64,000 nt of DNA from Girardinichthys multiradiatus (GCF_021462225.1 NC_061804.1:39597475-39661474), one strand, 5' to 3'; shown: positions 37,601-48,885, counted from the stretch's first letter. Numbers and translations are program-made. Notes: generated from the sequence alone by a model not told the origin.

Positions 37601-40600
37601 CCATATTTAAATAACTGCAGTGGGACAATATTCATAAAAGTGTAGTGCAACCATTATTCATTCTGCAAAAGAATGAATATTATTTAAAAGTATTATTTAA
37701 GGCTACAGTATAATTTTACATCAAGGAAGGTTGATGCAACTTGTAAACGTTTTTGTATTTCCATCTGTGGAGTAAAAACTATGGAACACTCTGGATGTGA
37801 ACTCAAGGAGTGTCCAAACATGAAACAGTTCAAAAAGAGACATAAAAACACAATTTTTAAAAGATATGGGGATGGAGAATGTGTCTGATTATTTGCTCAA
37901 CAAAATTAAAGGAACCCTTTAAAAACACCAGGCCCCGTATGCACAAAGATTCTCAGAGTCCTCAGAGAGCTCCTATCTTAGCCTCGCAAGGACTCAACAT
38001 GTTTGAACATAGCTCATTTACATGCTCATCATTATTTTAATTTGCTTAGTATTATGTTTACTCGCCATGCTGGTCGTTTTCATACTGCATCTATTTCATA
38101 TTAATATTAAAATTCAGCATTTTACTGTCCTTAAATAGTTAAATAATTCTGAACTATATTGTTTGTAATTTTGTTCACTTTTTAATTCATGGTAATTTAT
38201 TGTTGTTTCTATTATTTATTTATCCTTCCTTACCGTACTAGAGATGCAACTTTAACCTGTTCTACTGCTGAAACTATTTATTTTCCCCCAAAGAGGATGA
38301 GTTTAATCTTATCTCTATATCAATAATTGTATGATTGTTATAGAAGTTTATGCGTGTCATTTACTCGAATGTTTAGGAGGTGGATCCCAGCTCGGTCAAG
38401 CTGGTAGTGCCTTATTAATTCACTGTTCATTGTTCAGAGAACATCTCTCCTTTCTCTCTGTCATTCCGCCATCTTGCCTGCTTAAAACACTCTTAAGCTT
38501 CTCACTACTGTTAACATTTCCTCACCTTAAGGGCTCAGGTGCTTCATGAATAACTATTATCTTACCGAGGGAAAATTCTAAGAAAAATCTTAGATATCTT
38601 GTAATTTTTCTTAAAAAAGACGTCACTGTAAGCTACTTTTAGACTTAGGATTCTTTGTGAATACGGGCCCAGATCTGAATTGGACAAAATAAATCATACT
38701 GGTATGGAGTGAGTAATGTGTTAGGAACAAAAGGCACTAACGTTGTTTGATGAAAATGAAACTTATCAACCCACAGAAAGCTTAATCTGAAGTCACTGAG
38801 GAATTAATGATGAAAAACTGATTTAGCGGGCTGCAATTTGCCGAAATGTCATTACAGAAACTGAAAACGGTTCTTAGTAGTTTGTATGCCCCCAACCCGC
38901 ATGAGCTCACAGTGAACCTGCTCTCATCTGTGAAAAGAACAAGGAGCCAGTACCGAACCCGCCAATTCTGATGTCTAATAAAAAATGCCAGCTTCACGGT
39001 GCCAGGCAGAGAGCACATGGCCTACTAGAAGACGTCGGGCCCTCAGGCCACCCTCGTGAAGTCTGTTTCTGATGGTTTGGTCAGAGAGACATTCACACCA
39101 GTGGCCCGCTGGAGGTCAATTTGTAGGGCTCTGGCAGTACCCGTCCTGTTCCTCCTTGTAAAAAGGAGCAGTATCATAAAAGATAACATTTTAGCTCAAG
39201 ACAATCAGAGTGTCATACGGGCTCATGCCTAGCAGTCAACAAGCTGAATATCAGCCAATAATGCTGTGAGGCCTATAGTGCAGACACTTATGGGTCTAAA
39301 GCATAATGTTACAAACTGTGTTTCTGTTGTGTTATCACCATGCAGAGCATGCTCTGAGCAGTGAAAGTGTCCTTGACGTTAAGCCTGTCCTCAGCTAATC
39401 TGTGATAAGTGGCACAAGACTGAAGGACACATGATTTAACAGTCATGGGATCTATGACATTTCTCACAAAAACAAATCTGTTCACTGCTCAGATGGCTTG
39501 ACACGGCAACAATACTGCCCCGGTTCATACTGAGGTATACTAACATTCACTGTAATGCATATTACAAGCAAACAAACATCGATGCAGCCAAAATCAGAAC
39601 ATTTCGCTTCCATCTTGTTGTTTGTAAGTCTCCTGCAACACATATGTTCAATTTAGTGATTTCAATGAATGCTGCAGCTTATTATGGGTTCTCTGCTATC
39701 TGCTTTCTTCTCTAAAATAGAGTCCTGATGAGAACAGTGTAGGTCCACCTTTATCTTGGACCACCACCAACTATATTACTGTTTCTATGACCCACTCAGG
39801 CCATTATCAGCTTAGAGGCCCTCAATGCTAAGAATAACTACATTAGTAATTGTTTTAGATAACAACACAAGCATTCCATTCACAGTGGCCTTTTCAGCGG
39901 CACATGCTGAGAAAGGGCCACAGACAGCACGCTCTCAGGGGCCACCGCTTTTTATCAGCAAGCCTGGAAAATAAACGGGGCCAAAAGTCACGGCGGCACG
40001 TTGCTGGAGCTAACTTCCTGGATGAACAGACATACAGGAACGGTCATTTCCTCTTTGCCTGGTGCTGATATGAGTCACGCTTACAATTCTAACCCAGAAC
40101 AACTTGGAGCCATCAGGGCTAGGATGTACTTTCCTTTTCACCTCAAACATCGAAAGATATTGTTTTTGTGCATTTATCTTGGGATCATGTCAGTTCACAC
40201 ACCTCTTCAAAGTATCATTCTGGGTGAGCTGGAAACAAACGTTATAAACGTTGACTCATATGTGACAGGCTGACTCTTTGGTCTGATAGGTGGTGATACA
40301 GTTTTCTTTGAATGAAATAAGTTTAACTGATTCCTGATTTAGAACAAGAGATTGAGGAATACACTATCTTCTTCTAGCTATCTTCATTCGTCTAGTGATT
40401 GAACAACACAAATCTCCATGCACAAGGTCACCGATCACAACATTCTAGGCTGCACATTGTTATCCCAGAAGGACTTAAAGGACCCTCCCAGACTTGTTAA
40501 GCTGTACCTCACGCTTGCCTAATAGTTGAAAGCATGAATTGTCTTTAGCTGGGGCTAACTTCACATTAGCTGTTCAAAATCAGCACCGGCGCATTTCTGC

Positions 40601-43600
40601 CACGAGACCTTATTTTTTTTCCCAAAGAAATTGTATTTCCCTGTGTCAACGTTTCCTCTTTAGAGTCCAAAACAGAGCCATTATATCAGCAGACACCGAG
40701 AGGCAACTCTACTGCAGAGGTTCTGACCCAGTTATCCCTCAGATAGCTGAAGCAGCGAGTCTCTAATCATGGAATTATTTTAAGTACCGTAATAAAAATA
40801 GAACCAATAGTTTTGTCAAACATGTTAGATTTTTCCGAGACAGACTTCCATATACTGTATCTTGGACTTTATTGTTTTTAAGGCAAGAGAGGAAAGGAGA
40901 CAGCTGTGGTCGTGAATAAATTCTGAGGTTTTAGCTATAAAGGTGATAATTTTACAGCATTAACACTGTAAAACTGTACTATAATCAGCAGGAGGAACTT
41001 CGTAAAATTTAATAAATAAAACCAGAGAGACGTATCCTAAAGAAACAACCCACACACAATGCCGCAGCGCCTTATTTCTTAAAAATCTGACTTTGATCAC
41101 GGGGGCTCGTGGTTGTTTTTGTGTCTCGGAACACAGACCGCTTATAATCCTAAAATATTACTTCGTCTTTTTCCACAGACAGCTTTAATCAGGCGCTGAT
41201 GATTTAAAATCCAATACGGTTAAAGTTAACAGAAAATATGAGCTTTACGGACTACTTCAAAGTGATATGACAACATTATAATTTGGGAAAGATGTAATAA
41301 GCTAGAAATGCTTAGAAGACTCCAAACGTTCCTGGTAAATAAAACGTTACTAGCTCCCATCCAGCCAGTTTCTTGGCTAAATTCCTTCCCGGGTGAATGT
41401 GGTGGAAAAAACAGAGGGCCAAAAATGACCCCCGATAACTACCCTGGTTCATGGACAAGGTTCGTGTAGTGGAAACATGCCTTTAAATTTTCAACCTCAA
41501 ATGGAGATGATGGAGAAAAGAGCTGAAGTGACCAGAGTTTTATCTCCATCTCTACGGACCAGTGAGTAGGGGCACTACTGGTCAGCTGGCTGAAAGACGA
41601 CAACAGCACTTTTCCTTTGCTTGTTTGGAAATATTTCCCATCAGGAAAAGCTGTCTGATATCTGCCAAGCAGCTTGACTCAAGAAGTTAGCCCTACTAAC
41701 TAACTAAACTACATCAGCTTGTTACATTTGTGCTACTCAATAAACGAGCAGAACAGCAAGAAGCTAGAATATTCTGCACAATAAGAATGTTTCTTTGGGA
41801 ATGGATCTTAAATTTAGCAAATGGTTATTTAATATTTTTGGTATGGCATCAACATCAAAATGATAATACATAAAAGTTCTGCTAACATATTATTTATATG
41901 CCTTTGAATAATTGTTATTTTTATATGCAAAACAAAAGCCTTCGGCGCAGCACTGGTGGTGTAAGGGGTTAAGTGCGTGACCCATTTACGCAGGCCTTGG
42001 TCCTCGACCCAGCTGTCCTGGGTTCAAGTCCCAGTCCTCAGACATCAAGCTCAACTTGCCAAGGAGTTCAGATGCGGCTCTTACCTGTCCTGCGTGCCAA
42101 CAGAACCAAGTTTTTCATTCTTGGTGCAGAAATCCGGGGAGCTGTGCAAATAGATCATTTCATTTTCCCGCAGCGGCCTGATATCAATGTCTTTGGGTAC
42201 CAGATGCTTTCGTGTGCCCATGGCCCGGTAAACCACCTTGGTCGCAGACAGGTACTTGGATTTCAGGTCCATTGCAATCTCCCTGAGGTCTTGGAGGCCT
42301 TTCCAGCAGGTCCTTATGGAGCAGGATCCAGAAACACCATGGCATTTACACTTCATCACCAACGCCTGTTTCAGCACCTAAACATCAACAAATCTGGATT
42401 AACTCACCACATATAGAAGAATATTTTAGCAGAACTTCTCTTCTAACAACCATGTACCTGTCTCCCAACTTCGCTGTTGTGAAGTTGCATCAGTTTGTTC
42501 GCATTGGAACCAGAGCGCTTTATCTTCATGGGAGCGTCTGAAAACTTGGTGCCCACGTATAAGCCGTAGTTAAGGTTGTCGGCACAGCCGCCCCAGCGGT
42601 AGCCGGGCTCTGGGATTTCTGCAGGGATGGGGCCACAGGAACACCCCCGTAAATCCCCAGAGGTGCAAGCTTGGGCAATGCTGTGGCTGATGGCCGCTGC
42701 TGACAGTGCGTACATGAACGCAGCTTCCCTTGTTCCTGAGAGAGATCCGAATATTAGGAACAACATGTAGAAGGACATGGAAGAGGTACAAAAGTCATCA
42801 TACTCCTGGAACCTTTTCACATTTTACTTTATAACCACAGACTTCATTGTATTTTATTGGAATTTTATGTGGCAGACCAAAACACACAAGTGTGGTGCAT
42901 ATTTGCATTCAAACTCCTTTACTCTGACACCCCTAAATGAAATAAAAATGCCTTCAGAAAACACCTAACTGGTAAATAGAGTTGATGTGTGTTTAATTTA
43001 ACCTAAATCCAGCATTTCTGTGAAGGCCTCAGAGGTTTGTTAGAGACGATTAGTAACCAAAAAGCACCATGAAGACCAAGGAACACAGCAGACAGGTCAG
43101 AGATAAAGTTGTGGAGATATTTAAAGCAGGATTAGGTTATAAAACAATGTCCAGAGAAAGCTCTCTGGTTAGATGAGACAAAAACTAAGCATTTAGGCCT
43201 AAATGCAAAATCGTCTGAGTGGCAGAAAACTAACAATGCATATTGCTTGAATAAACCATCCCCACTGTGCTGGCAGCATCATGCTGTGGGGTCGCTTTGC
43301 TGCTGCAGAGAGAGGGAAGCTGATCAGAGTTGATTGGAAGATGGATGAAACTAAATACAGGACAATCCTGCAGGAAAACCTGTCTGAGGGTGAAAGAGAC
43401 TTGAGCTGGTGGGGGAGGTGAAACTTTCAGCAGGACAACAACCCTACACATACAGTAAGAGCTACAATGAAATAGTTTAGTTCAAAGCACATTCATGTGT
43501 TCCAATAACCCCATTAAAGTCCAGACCTAAATCCACGTGAAAATCTGTGGCGAGGCTAGAAAATAACTGTTCTCAGACTCCATCCAACTTGCCAGAGCTT

Positions 43601-46600
43601 GTTGCAAAGAAGAATGGGCAGAAAATGATGTGCCTAGATGTCCAACGTTATTAGAAACATACCCTAAAAGACTTGCAGCTGTAATTGCAACGGCGTGTTG
43701 ACTTGAGGCTTGGGGCTGGGTGTAAAGTCAAATGCACGCCGCACTTTTCAGATTTTTGTTCGTAAAAAAATTTTGAAACCAGGATACTTCCATTAAAGGC
43801 ATATTTTTTTTTTTTTTATCTTTATTTAGATTCAGTGGTTACGGTCAATTCATTTAAAGATTCTTTAATGAAAATACACCTATTGCTTCATAAATAACAA
43901 GAAAATAATAAAAATAATTCTTGTGATTTAGTTTTTTAAACCAGCTCTGCTTCTTATTCAGCCTCTCTGTTGTTCGGTCTGTTCTTTCTTTTCTTCTCTG
44001 CTTTCTTTAGTCTTGTTAAAAAAAAGAATCCTGAATACATAAAAAGTGTCCTTTGACCATCAGCTCTCATGCTTTAATGCAGAGTGATGTGATTGGTAGT
44101 GATGTGCACATACAGCGAACACATTCGTCAAAGCATGAGAGCAATCGGAGGTACGGGAATAAATCAAGTATCCGCGCATGGGCTGGTTAGATCAAAGCCA
44201 GGCTCGGACAGCGATGAGCCATTTCCTGTCCGGGGCAGACTGCTCATTTAGCCCAAGGCAGCCAGGTCCTGTTGAAAGAGTGCTGCACCCCTTTCCTATT
44301 CCCAACACGCCATCCCTGGAACTACCACTGGCTGTTTCAAGGTTCTGTTGGCAATGGAAACAGCTGGATCAAACTGCAGTCTAAGCAGGCATGCAGCCTG
44401 AGAAAGCTCTGGATTTCAGACATACCAAACCAAATTACTACAACAAATAACAGCCTCAGTCCAACTTCTATCTAGGGGCTCTTAATGTTAAAATCATGGG
44501 AATTATTTTGCTGGCAGCAAAATTTAAAATAGATCATGGAAATTGTGTCTTTAATCCAGACTCTTGTAGCTTTCAATCTTTATTTTCATTTGAAACACAA
44601 TCTTTCCCACTTTCTGTTAGCTGTACCTCTCTCCAGGTCCGGCCGATACTTTGTGGCATCTGCGGGGATGTCGATGGAGGAGCAGTTCCAGCGCATGTCA
44701 GCAAATGTCTTCTGGCAAGTTTTCTTGACTTCGCGGGCAGCTTGGACAATGGTCGGCATGAGCTCTATGTTGCTGCGACAAAGTTGGATCTGGGAGGAAA
44801 CCATGGCCGGGAGCAGCTTGCATTGCTGCGTCTGGTTGAAGGGTATGGTGGCAGGAGTATGTGACAGGGCTCTGCAAACAGGGAAAAAAAAAAATGTGCT
44901 TGGGTCAATATCCTTGGTAACTGCACATATCATTTTGATTATGGTGCTGATTGTTATGATATACTGATTGCTTGATTTGTGAAGCTATCGCTTTTATTAG
45001 AATAGGAAAAATGCAAGATTTATTCTCTGCGTTGTGCCAACCGTTTGATTTCTGCCTATGCATGCATTTTACCCTACTTTGGCAACAGTGATCTTTTCTA
45101 TCACACCCAGCAAAGTAAAGTCAGATGCATAATCATAAAATAGAAGTGACTCCTTCTTGGCGCAGGCCTTTTCTTTTGTTAGGGCATCAAAGATGTGCCA
45201 AAAAAATGAAAGAAAACGTGCAGAGATGCTTCATCATTTGTTCTTCTACGGCAGGAAGTTTCGTTCTTTGTGGCTTCAGTCTGACATGAATTAGCAGTTT
45301 ATAGACAATAAGAAGTTGTACTAATTTAATTTGTAACATTCTTAATTGTTGAGCAAATTTCCACACCGAGAAAAATCAGAGGGACAGGTTAAGTTTATCT
45401 CAGAGTCCTGCTGCAGCGCCTCCACCTCGGCCTGTTCTGCATTATCAGCAGAGGGGCCGCCACTATGTGGCCGGTGATAAGGAATGACTCGAAGCTAAGC
45501 CGCCACTCACAGGTGTTTACAGCCAGATCAGTTTTGTGTTGTGCTGCTGAGCATGATCATGACTGTACGGCTTTCTCCGTTAGGTTTAGCGCATGCCATC
45601 CAGGCCTCTCTCTGGTACCTCTGCTGAGGTCTTCTTTCAGACAAGTGGCCGCTGGGATCTTAGATGCACCGAATGCACACACATAAACACTGATGACGCA
45701 CGAATCAGATCAGCAGGTCAAATAGATGGAGATTTTATTTCCTCCTGGCTATTTAAAGGAATTAAAATGGAAAACTCTCATTTTTTGCTAACTATGAAAG
45801 CGTCAACCAACAGCACATATTTAGGTTAATAAACAGGTTAATATACATATGATTTGATGCATGAAGAGGGATAATCTTTAAATCCTTCATTTTCTGTTGG
45901 ATTCAAAACTGCCTCTATGGAAGCACCTGCAGAACTTCTTTGTTTGCATGGTTTGTTTTTTTCTGGTTTCAAACCCATAAAACCTTTTTCTGTCGTAGTG
46001 TTCCCATGGTTTAAAGCCCTTTTACTGACATGTCAGAGATAGTGTCGAAATGAAAAGAGTTTTTTTTCAATGGAGCAGAGTAGTGCTGCACTCCCCTCCC
46101 CTACCCGTTGCTGCATGCTTTTCCCCTCGCTTACAAGACGGACAGATTCAGATGTTTGTAAATATTTCTAGTCTCGAAAAACACCAACCACTAAGGTAGG
46201 AAACCACAGCTGGTGAGCTAAGACAGCAGAAAGCTTGACCAACTGATATCAGCCTGTTGTGCTACCGCAATTGTTATATAAAAAAAAACACAACAATTGG
46301 GGCGCGGTGGTGGTCCAGGGGTAGAACACGCAACCCATATTCAGAGGCTTGAGTCCTCAACGCAGCCGTCGCGGGTTCGACTCCAGGCCCAGGCAACCTT
46401 TGCTGCATGTCTTCCACCTCTCTCCACCCCTTTCCTGTCAGCTTACAGTTGGAAAAATAGAGGCTTCTTGTGCTGCAAAACAATATTTTAAGGGACGCTA
46501 TTCGGGTTCAATGAGCAAATGAAAATTGCTGTATGATTTTACTTAAGTCTATACATTATAATCAAAATTTCACCAAATACATATTATAGTTAACAGCAAT

Positions 46601-47554
46601 AATTAATATATTGTGTAATTTTAGTAGCAGTGTGTATAACTGTAGGCCTTGTTTTTTTAAATAAGTCATCACATCATGCTCTGGATGTTAATTTTAAAGT
46701 TTTGTATTAGCATCGTGAAGCTGTGGAATTAACACTCAAAACAATCATACCGGCCTAGTTTACATAGATGGGTTAGTACGCTTTATATTCGAACAGAATA
46801 AATCATATCGGCCAGTAAAAGCCTGATCTGTGCGTCGCTAAAAAACAAACCGCAAAGAAGGAACTTTGAAGAAAATAGTAAACATTCAACTCAAATATAA
46901 ACTCAATCCAAAATAGCAACCTGGGAAATTTATGGACATTCCAAACCTCTTCTGAAAATTATTGTTTGCTTTTTACTCTACAGTGAAAAAAAGCAATCAA
47001 CATCAGTATCGCATCTTCCTGCTACAGCGAACTATTTTTATAATTTGAGGCCTAACTAGACTACACACAGAAAACCCGTTTCACCACCAGCGCCGCAAGC
47101 GCCACCGCGGCGCCACCTCATTTCATTCTTCTGCTCTTCTTCTCCAGCCAGAATTCACTTTGTTTTCCATATTTGACGTGAAACAATTTCTTGATTTAGG
47201 CTGGGCCACATTGACAGTAATAAAACAATGAAATTTCGCTTCATAATTTGAAGAACCAGCAGCTCATTCGCTCTCGCTGTCATCGGATACACACACACAG
47301 AATACACAGTGGAAGTGTCTGTTTCCAGGCTGCCGTGGAGTCTCCACTTTGTTGAAACATCCAGCAAACAAAGTTCTGTATCCTTAACTAAAACAGTGTT
47401 TAGATGTTAAGCAGGATGAAAAAAACGTTGTGCTTACAGAACGAGATGGCGGGGTTGTGGAGGATACTTACAGCCATTTGACGCCCGAGCAGACCTGAGA
47501 CAGCAGCAGAGCGGTAAGCACACCCAGAGGCAGGATGTGAGAGCTGCTCTTCAT
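34477..47554 (-). CDS. wnt11: wnt11, complete Wnt-family ligand (5 coding exons)
   Basis: Join on the minus strand: 47472-47554, 44627-44871, 42458-42735, 42085-42377, 34477-34651 (1074 nt, 357 residues plus TGA). Every junction is GT-AG and the frame is kept. Visible: signal peptide (residues about 1-24), N-glycosylation sequons at N40, N90 and N303, 24 cysteines after the signal peptide, the CHGVSGSC motif with the palmitoleoylated serine at S218, and a C-terminal cysteine cluster ending RYVCK. Residue matches along the whole chain fit Wnt11 rather than other Wnts; human WNT11 is 354 residues, and three extra residues lie near position 100. Wnt11 is a secreted, lipid-modified ligand, mostly for beta-catenin-independent (planar polarity, convergent extension) signalling. 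The neighbouring thap12-like gene, as in human, favours true wnt11 (formerly wnt11r in fish) over wnt11f2. The family call is very sure, the paralog call fairly sure. Confidence 0.95.
34830..35620 (+). mobile_element. LINE reverse-transcriptase relic with 3' tail (in wnt11 last intron)
   Basis: Broken plus-strand codons spell a PHGSVLE-like copy of PQGSVLG, then DDTN..CSGS, then further polymerase scraps. The 3' end (TTGGCCAGGACCCTCTTGTA, then CCTGGTTAAATAAAAGTGAA) is a typical fish LINE terminus. It lies right after wnt11 exon 5's acceptor region. Confidence 0.6.
35621..36570. other. no gene seen (wnt11 intron 4)
   Basis: Intronic non-coding sequence. The block 35.65-36.15 kb has balanced composition and no repeat that I recognise. 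Confidence 0.4.
36575..36756 (+). mobile_element. Tc1-like transposase N-terminal fragment
   Basis: AGTTATCGCTGGACCATCAG and ATGCCCAGTCTAAAGAAATT lead into a frame with [20 protein letters not shown], matching the first helix-turn-helix region of a Tc1-like transposase. The sequence stops matching at 36757 where LINE sequence begins. Confidence 0.6.
36757..37900 (+). mobile_element. non-LTR retrotransposon polymerase relic
   Basis: Plus-strand pieces: [14 protein letters not shown] and [62 protein letters not shown] (FADD changed to FEDD), [26 protein letters not shown]. Many stops and frameshifts. It differs in wording from the L2-like copy at 28-30 kb, so it is another clade. Confidence 0.7.
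37931..38670. mobile_element. miniature inverted-repeat transposon, 740 bp
   Basis: Left end GGCCCCGTATGCACAAAGAT, right end read inward GGGCCCGTATTCACAAAGAA; 19 of the first 22 positions agree. Sub-terminal TCTTAG/CTAAGA phrases continue the symmetry. No coding capacity. Target duplication not clear. Looks like a fish Harbinger-type miniature element by wording, but the class is not proven. Confidence 0.7.
38690..39185 (-). mobile_element. Tc1/mariner-type transposase relic
   Basis: Minus-strand frame 39018-38782 contains [20 protein letters not shown], with the FTDES second catalytic aspartate of Tc1/mariner enzymes. The flanking phrases GGCCCGCTGGAGGTCAATTT and GCTCTGGCAGTACC are from the upstream coding part. 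Truncated and frameshifted. Confidence 0.65.
39186..41940. other. no gene seen (wnt11 intron 4)
   Basis: Intronic. No repeat recognised. Sequence of moderate GC between 39.2 and 40.7 kb is the largest unique stretch of this intron and a place to look for enhancers. Confidence 0.4.
41944..42045 (+). repeat. tRNA-derived SINE close to wnt11 exon 4
   Basis: GGCGCAGCACTGGTGGTGTA, A-box-like GTAAGGGGTTAAGTG, B-box GGTTCAAGTCC (42021-42031). Same head wording as the 46.3-kb copy. It is about 40-140 bp past the exon 4 donor, in the opposite orientation to wnt11. Confidence 0.6.
42085..42377 (-). CDS. wnt11: wnt11 coding exon 4 (lipidation-site exon)
   Basis: It starts at phase 0 with GTG (Val203) after a TTTAG acceptor and ends in AG|GTAAGA within Arg300. 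It encodes [17 protein letters not shown], with S218 the expected site of Porcupine palmitoleoylation, and continues to [13 protein letters not shown] and GTQD. The intron between exons 3 and 4 is only 80 bp (42378-42457). A tRNA-derived SINE ends about 40 bp past this exon's donor. Confidence 0.95.
42458..42735 (-). CDS. wnt11: wnt11 coding exon 3
   Basis: The acceptor CTCTCAG joins G|GA-ACA-AGG (Gly110-Thr-Arg) and the exon ends CAG|GTACAT at phase 0. Its 93 residues include the Wnt hallmark [43 protein letters not shown] and LHNSEVGRQ. Match to Wnt11 is close and without frame breaks. Confidence 0.95.
42822..43795 (+). mobile_element. Tc1-like transposon remnant (in wnt11 intron 2)
   Basis: Ends: CCTTTTCACATTTTACTTTA on the left, GCCGCACTTTTCAGATTTTT on the right. 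From 43069 the transposase start reads [20 protein letters not shown], the Tc1 helix-turn-helix. Later come GQHHAVGS-type scraps and CCAGACCTAAATCCACGTGA (SPDLNP region). Stops and deletions inactivate it. Confidence 0.8.
43796..44626. other. no gene seen (wnt11 intron 2)
   Basis: Intronic non-coding sequence with a T tract near 43806-43820. Confidence 0.4.
44627..44871 (-). CDS. wnt11: wnt11 coding exon 2
   Basis: The acceptor GTTTGCAG completes Leu28 and the donor is AGAG|GTACAG. It encodes [17 protein letters not shown] (sequon N40), [32 protein letters not shown] (sequon N90) and DLERG. Between WNCSS and DLERG the stretch [12 protein letters not shown] is three residues longer than in human WNT11, which accounts for the full length difference between the two proteins. 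Confidence 0.94.
44872..46290. other. no gene seen (wnt11 intron 1)
   Basis: Intronic, unique-looking sequence. The part 45.36-45.75 kb has higher GC content than its flanks but no defined signal. Confidence 0.4.
46299..46470 (+). repeat. tRNA-derived SINE (best-preserved copy)
   Basis: GGGGCGCGGTGGTGGTCCAG, A-box-like GTCCAGGGGTAGAACACG, B-box GGTTCGACTCC (about 46375-46385), tail CTTTGCTGCATGTCTTCCAC and CCCTTTCCTGTCAGC. Lies in wnt11 intron 1, opposite orientation to the gene. Confidence 0.75.
46471..47471. other. no gene seen (wnt11 intron 1)
   Basis: Intronic. It holds a short GC-rich patch (AGCGCCGCAAGCGCCACCGC near 47089) of unknown meaning. Confidence 0.4.
47472..47554 (-). CDS. wnt11: wnt11 coding exon 1 (start codon, signal peptide)
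   Basis: The ATG at 47554-47552 has A at -3 and A at +4. The exon encodes [20 protein letters not shown], then VCSGVKW and two bases of Leu28, and stops at CT|GTAAGT. The hydrophobic run at residues 7-20 followed by VCSG fits a cleaved signal peptide with cleavage near residue 24. The next exon continues with the Wnt11-like ALSHTP, so this start is well supported. On the minus strand there is a TTCCAG acceptor at 47647, so this exon probably extends upstream to 47646 as 5' leader. Confidence 0.92.
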
Positions 47555-47646
47555 GATGGCCACTGGTTCCAGTTCACACAGGACACGAACACAAAAGGCT
47601 CACACTCAGAGGTCAACGCTCATGGCACAGCTCCTGTCTCGAAATC
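47555..47646 (-). other. wnt11: probable wnt11 5' leader part of exon with start codon
   Basis: Read on the minus strand, a pyrimidine-containing TTATTCCAG acceptor lies directly upstream of 47646, giving a 92-nt leader before the ATG. The leader contains a five-codon upstream ORF at 47606-47623 (ATG AGC GTT GAC CTC TGA) whose ATG has G at -3. The splice site is seen; its use is inferred. Confidence 0.5.
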
Positions 47647-48439
47647 CTGGAATAAATCAGGAGAACATCAGTGCTGTGCAACACACACAAGAAATTCTGT
47701 ATAAGCTGTAAAACACTACAGAATAGTTAAACATTCATTTGAAAAATTAACATTAAGATAAAGTTAACTAAGCCCATGAAAGTGAATTCATTTGTATTGT
47801 AATTCTAAAATTGTATCATTCTTGATTTTTTTATTTCACTGGTATAGCTTTTTAATTTTAGGCTTAATTTTTCTACATGAAATCTGTCGTAAAAAACTGA
47901 TTGAGTGAAAATAGGAAGAGCAAAAAATACATTAATAAAACATCTGAAAAATTCTCAAAGCAGTCCACTAACAGTGCTGCGGGCCAAGTATTCAATCATA
48001 CTGTAGGAAAAATCCTCTGGAGGAGTTCGCTCCAGCCAATAAACACCGGGAAAACAAAAGCAACAGCAGTGAAACTTAAAGGAATAGTTTGCATTTCCAC
48101 AAAAATCCTTATTCTGTTACCGTAAACATGTTCAGGCTTAGACAGCACAACCAAAATGATAAACGGACCATAGTTTACTGTTACCATGTAATCACCAACA
48201 AAGGAATGGTCTCATTGCTATCATAGAATAATGTAATACTTATTCACACAAAGAGGGTCTAGTGTGGGATTGTTCCGAATCGCAATAATTGACGTAGATT
48301 TTTGTCCCTTTCATTTTTTCATTTGTTGTCACAAAGAAAAATGTGAGGGACTCCAGATCAGGATCACATTAGCAAGATAGCAGCTCAAATCAAGGCAGTA
48401 ATCTGCGGAGAGAGGGACAGCGCAGATCATCTGAGGCCT

Positions 48440-48570
48440 GATCGGATAAAAACACAAGCCTTTGATGGGAGCGCGTGAAAAGTGCACGCCGCTCAGAAGT
48501 CGCGCACTTCAAGCGCGAGGTACGCAGCTCGGCGCTGATTGGTCCGAGACGCCTTTGAAGCTTTTTTGAA
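48440..48570 (-). promoter_or_regulatory. wnt11: CpG-dense candidate alternative promoter or enhancer in wnt11 leader intron
   Basis: From about 48470 to 48555 there are about 13 CpG dinucleotides in under 100 bp, a clear contrast with the CpG-poor AT-rich flanks. It holds a CCAAT box on the minus strand (ATTGG at 48538-48542), a canonical TCF/LEF site CCTTTGATG (48459-48467) and a related CCTTTGAAG (48552-48560). Such a cluster is typical of a promoter or a Wnt-responsive element. Function is inferred. Confidence 0.45.
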
Positions 48571-48850
48571 GCTAAACCTATTAACTAATATTAATTATTA
48601 AAAAGATCATACTGAACCGCTTCGGCCTAAGTATGCGAGTGGCGGTAATTTTTCAAGCTCTGCGGGTTGGAACCGTGAGGTAAAAACAATACAATCATTT
48701 AGCCTATCAGTGATTATCAAGGAAAATCCAGAAATGACACCCCCAAAAAAAACTTATTTCAGGCATTTGTTACGTCTTTAAATGACGTTCCAACATCTGC
48801 ATGTGACCATGACTGACCCAGATAGCTAATGTTTAAAGGTAGGGTCTGCA

Positions 48851-48852
<2 letters not shown>

Positions 48853-48883
<31 letters not shown>
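48853..48883. repeat. (CA)n microsatellite
   Basis: 31 bp of uninterrupted CA dinucleotides in the wnt11 leader intron. Confidence 0.95.

Positions 48884-48885
<2 letters not shown>

Noticed and set aside
42021..42031. Possible true tRNA gene at the B-box of the 41.9-kb repeat
   Set aside because: No cloverleaf can be drawn around it, and the same head occurs in other SINE copies in the window.
41973..42416. 147-codon plus-strand frame
   Set aside because: Composed of SINE sequence plus antisense of wnt11 exon 4.
44496..44967. Two overlapping plus-strand frames over wnt11 exon 2
   Set aside because: Antisense shadows; the minus-strand reading gives unambiguous Wnt11 sequence with correct splice sites.
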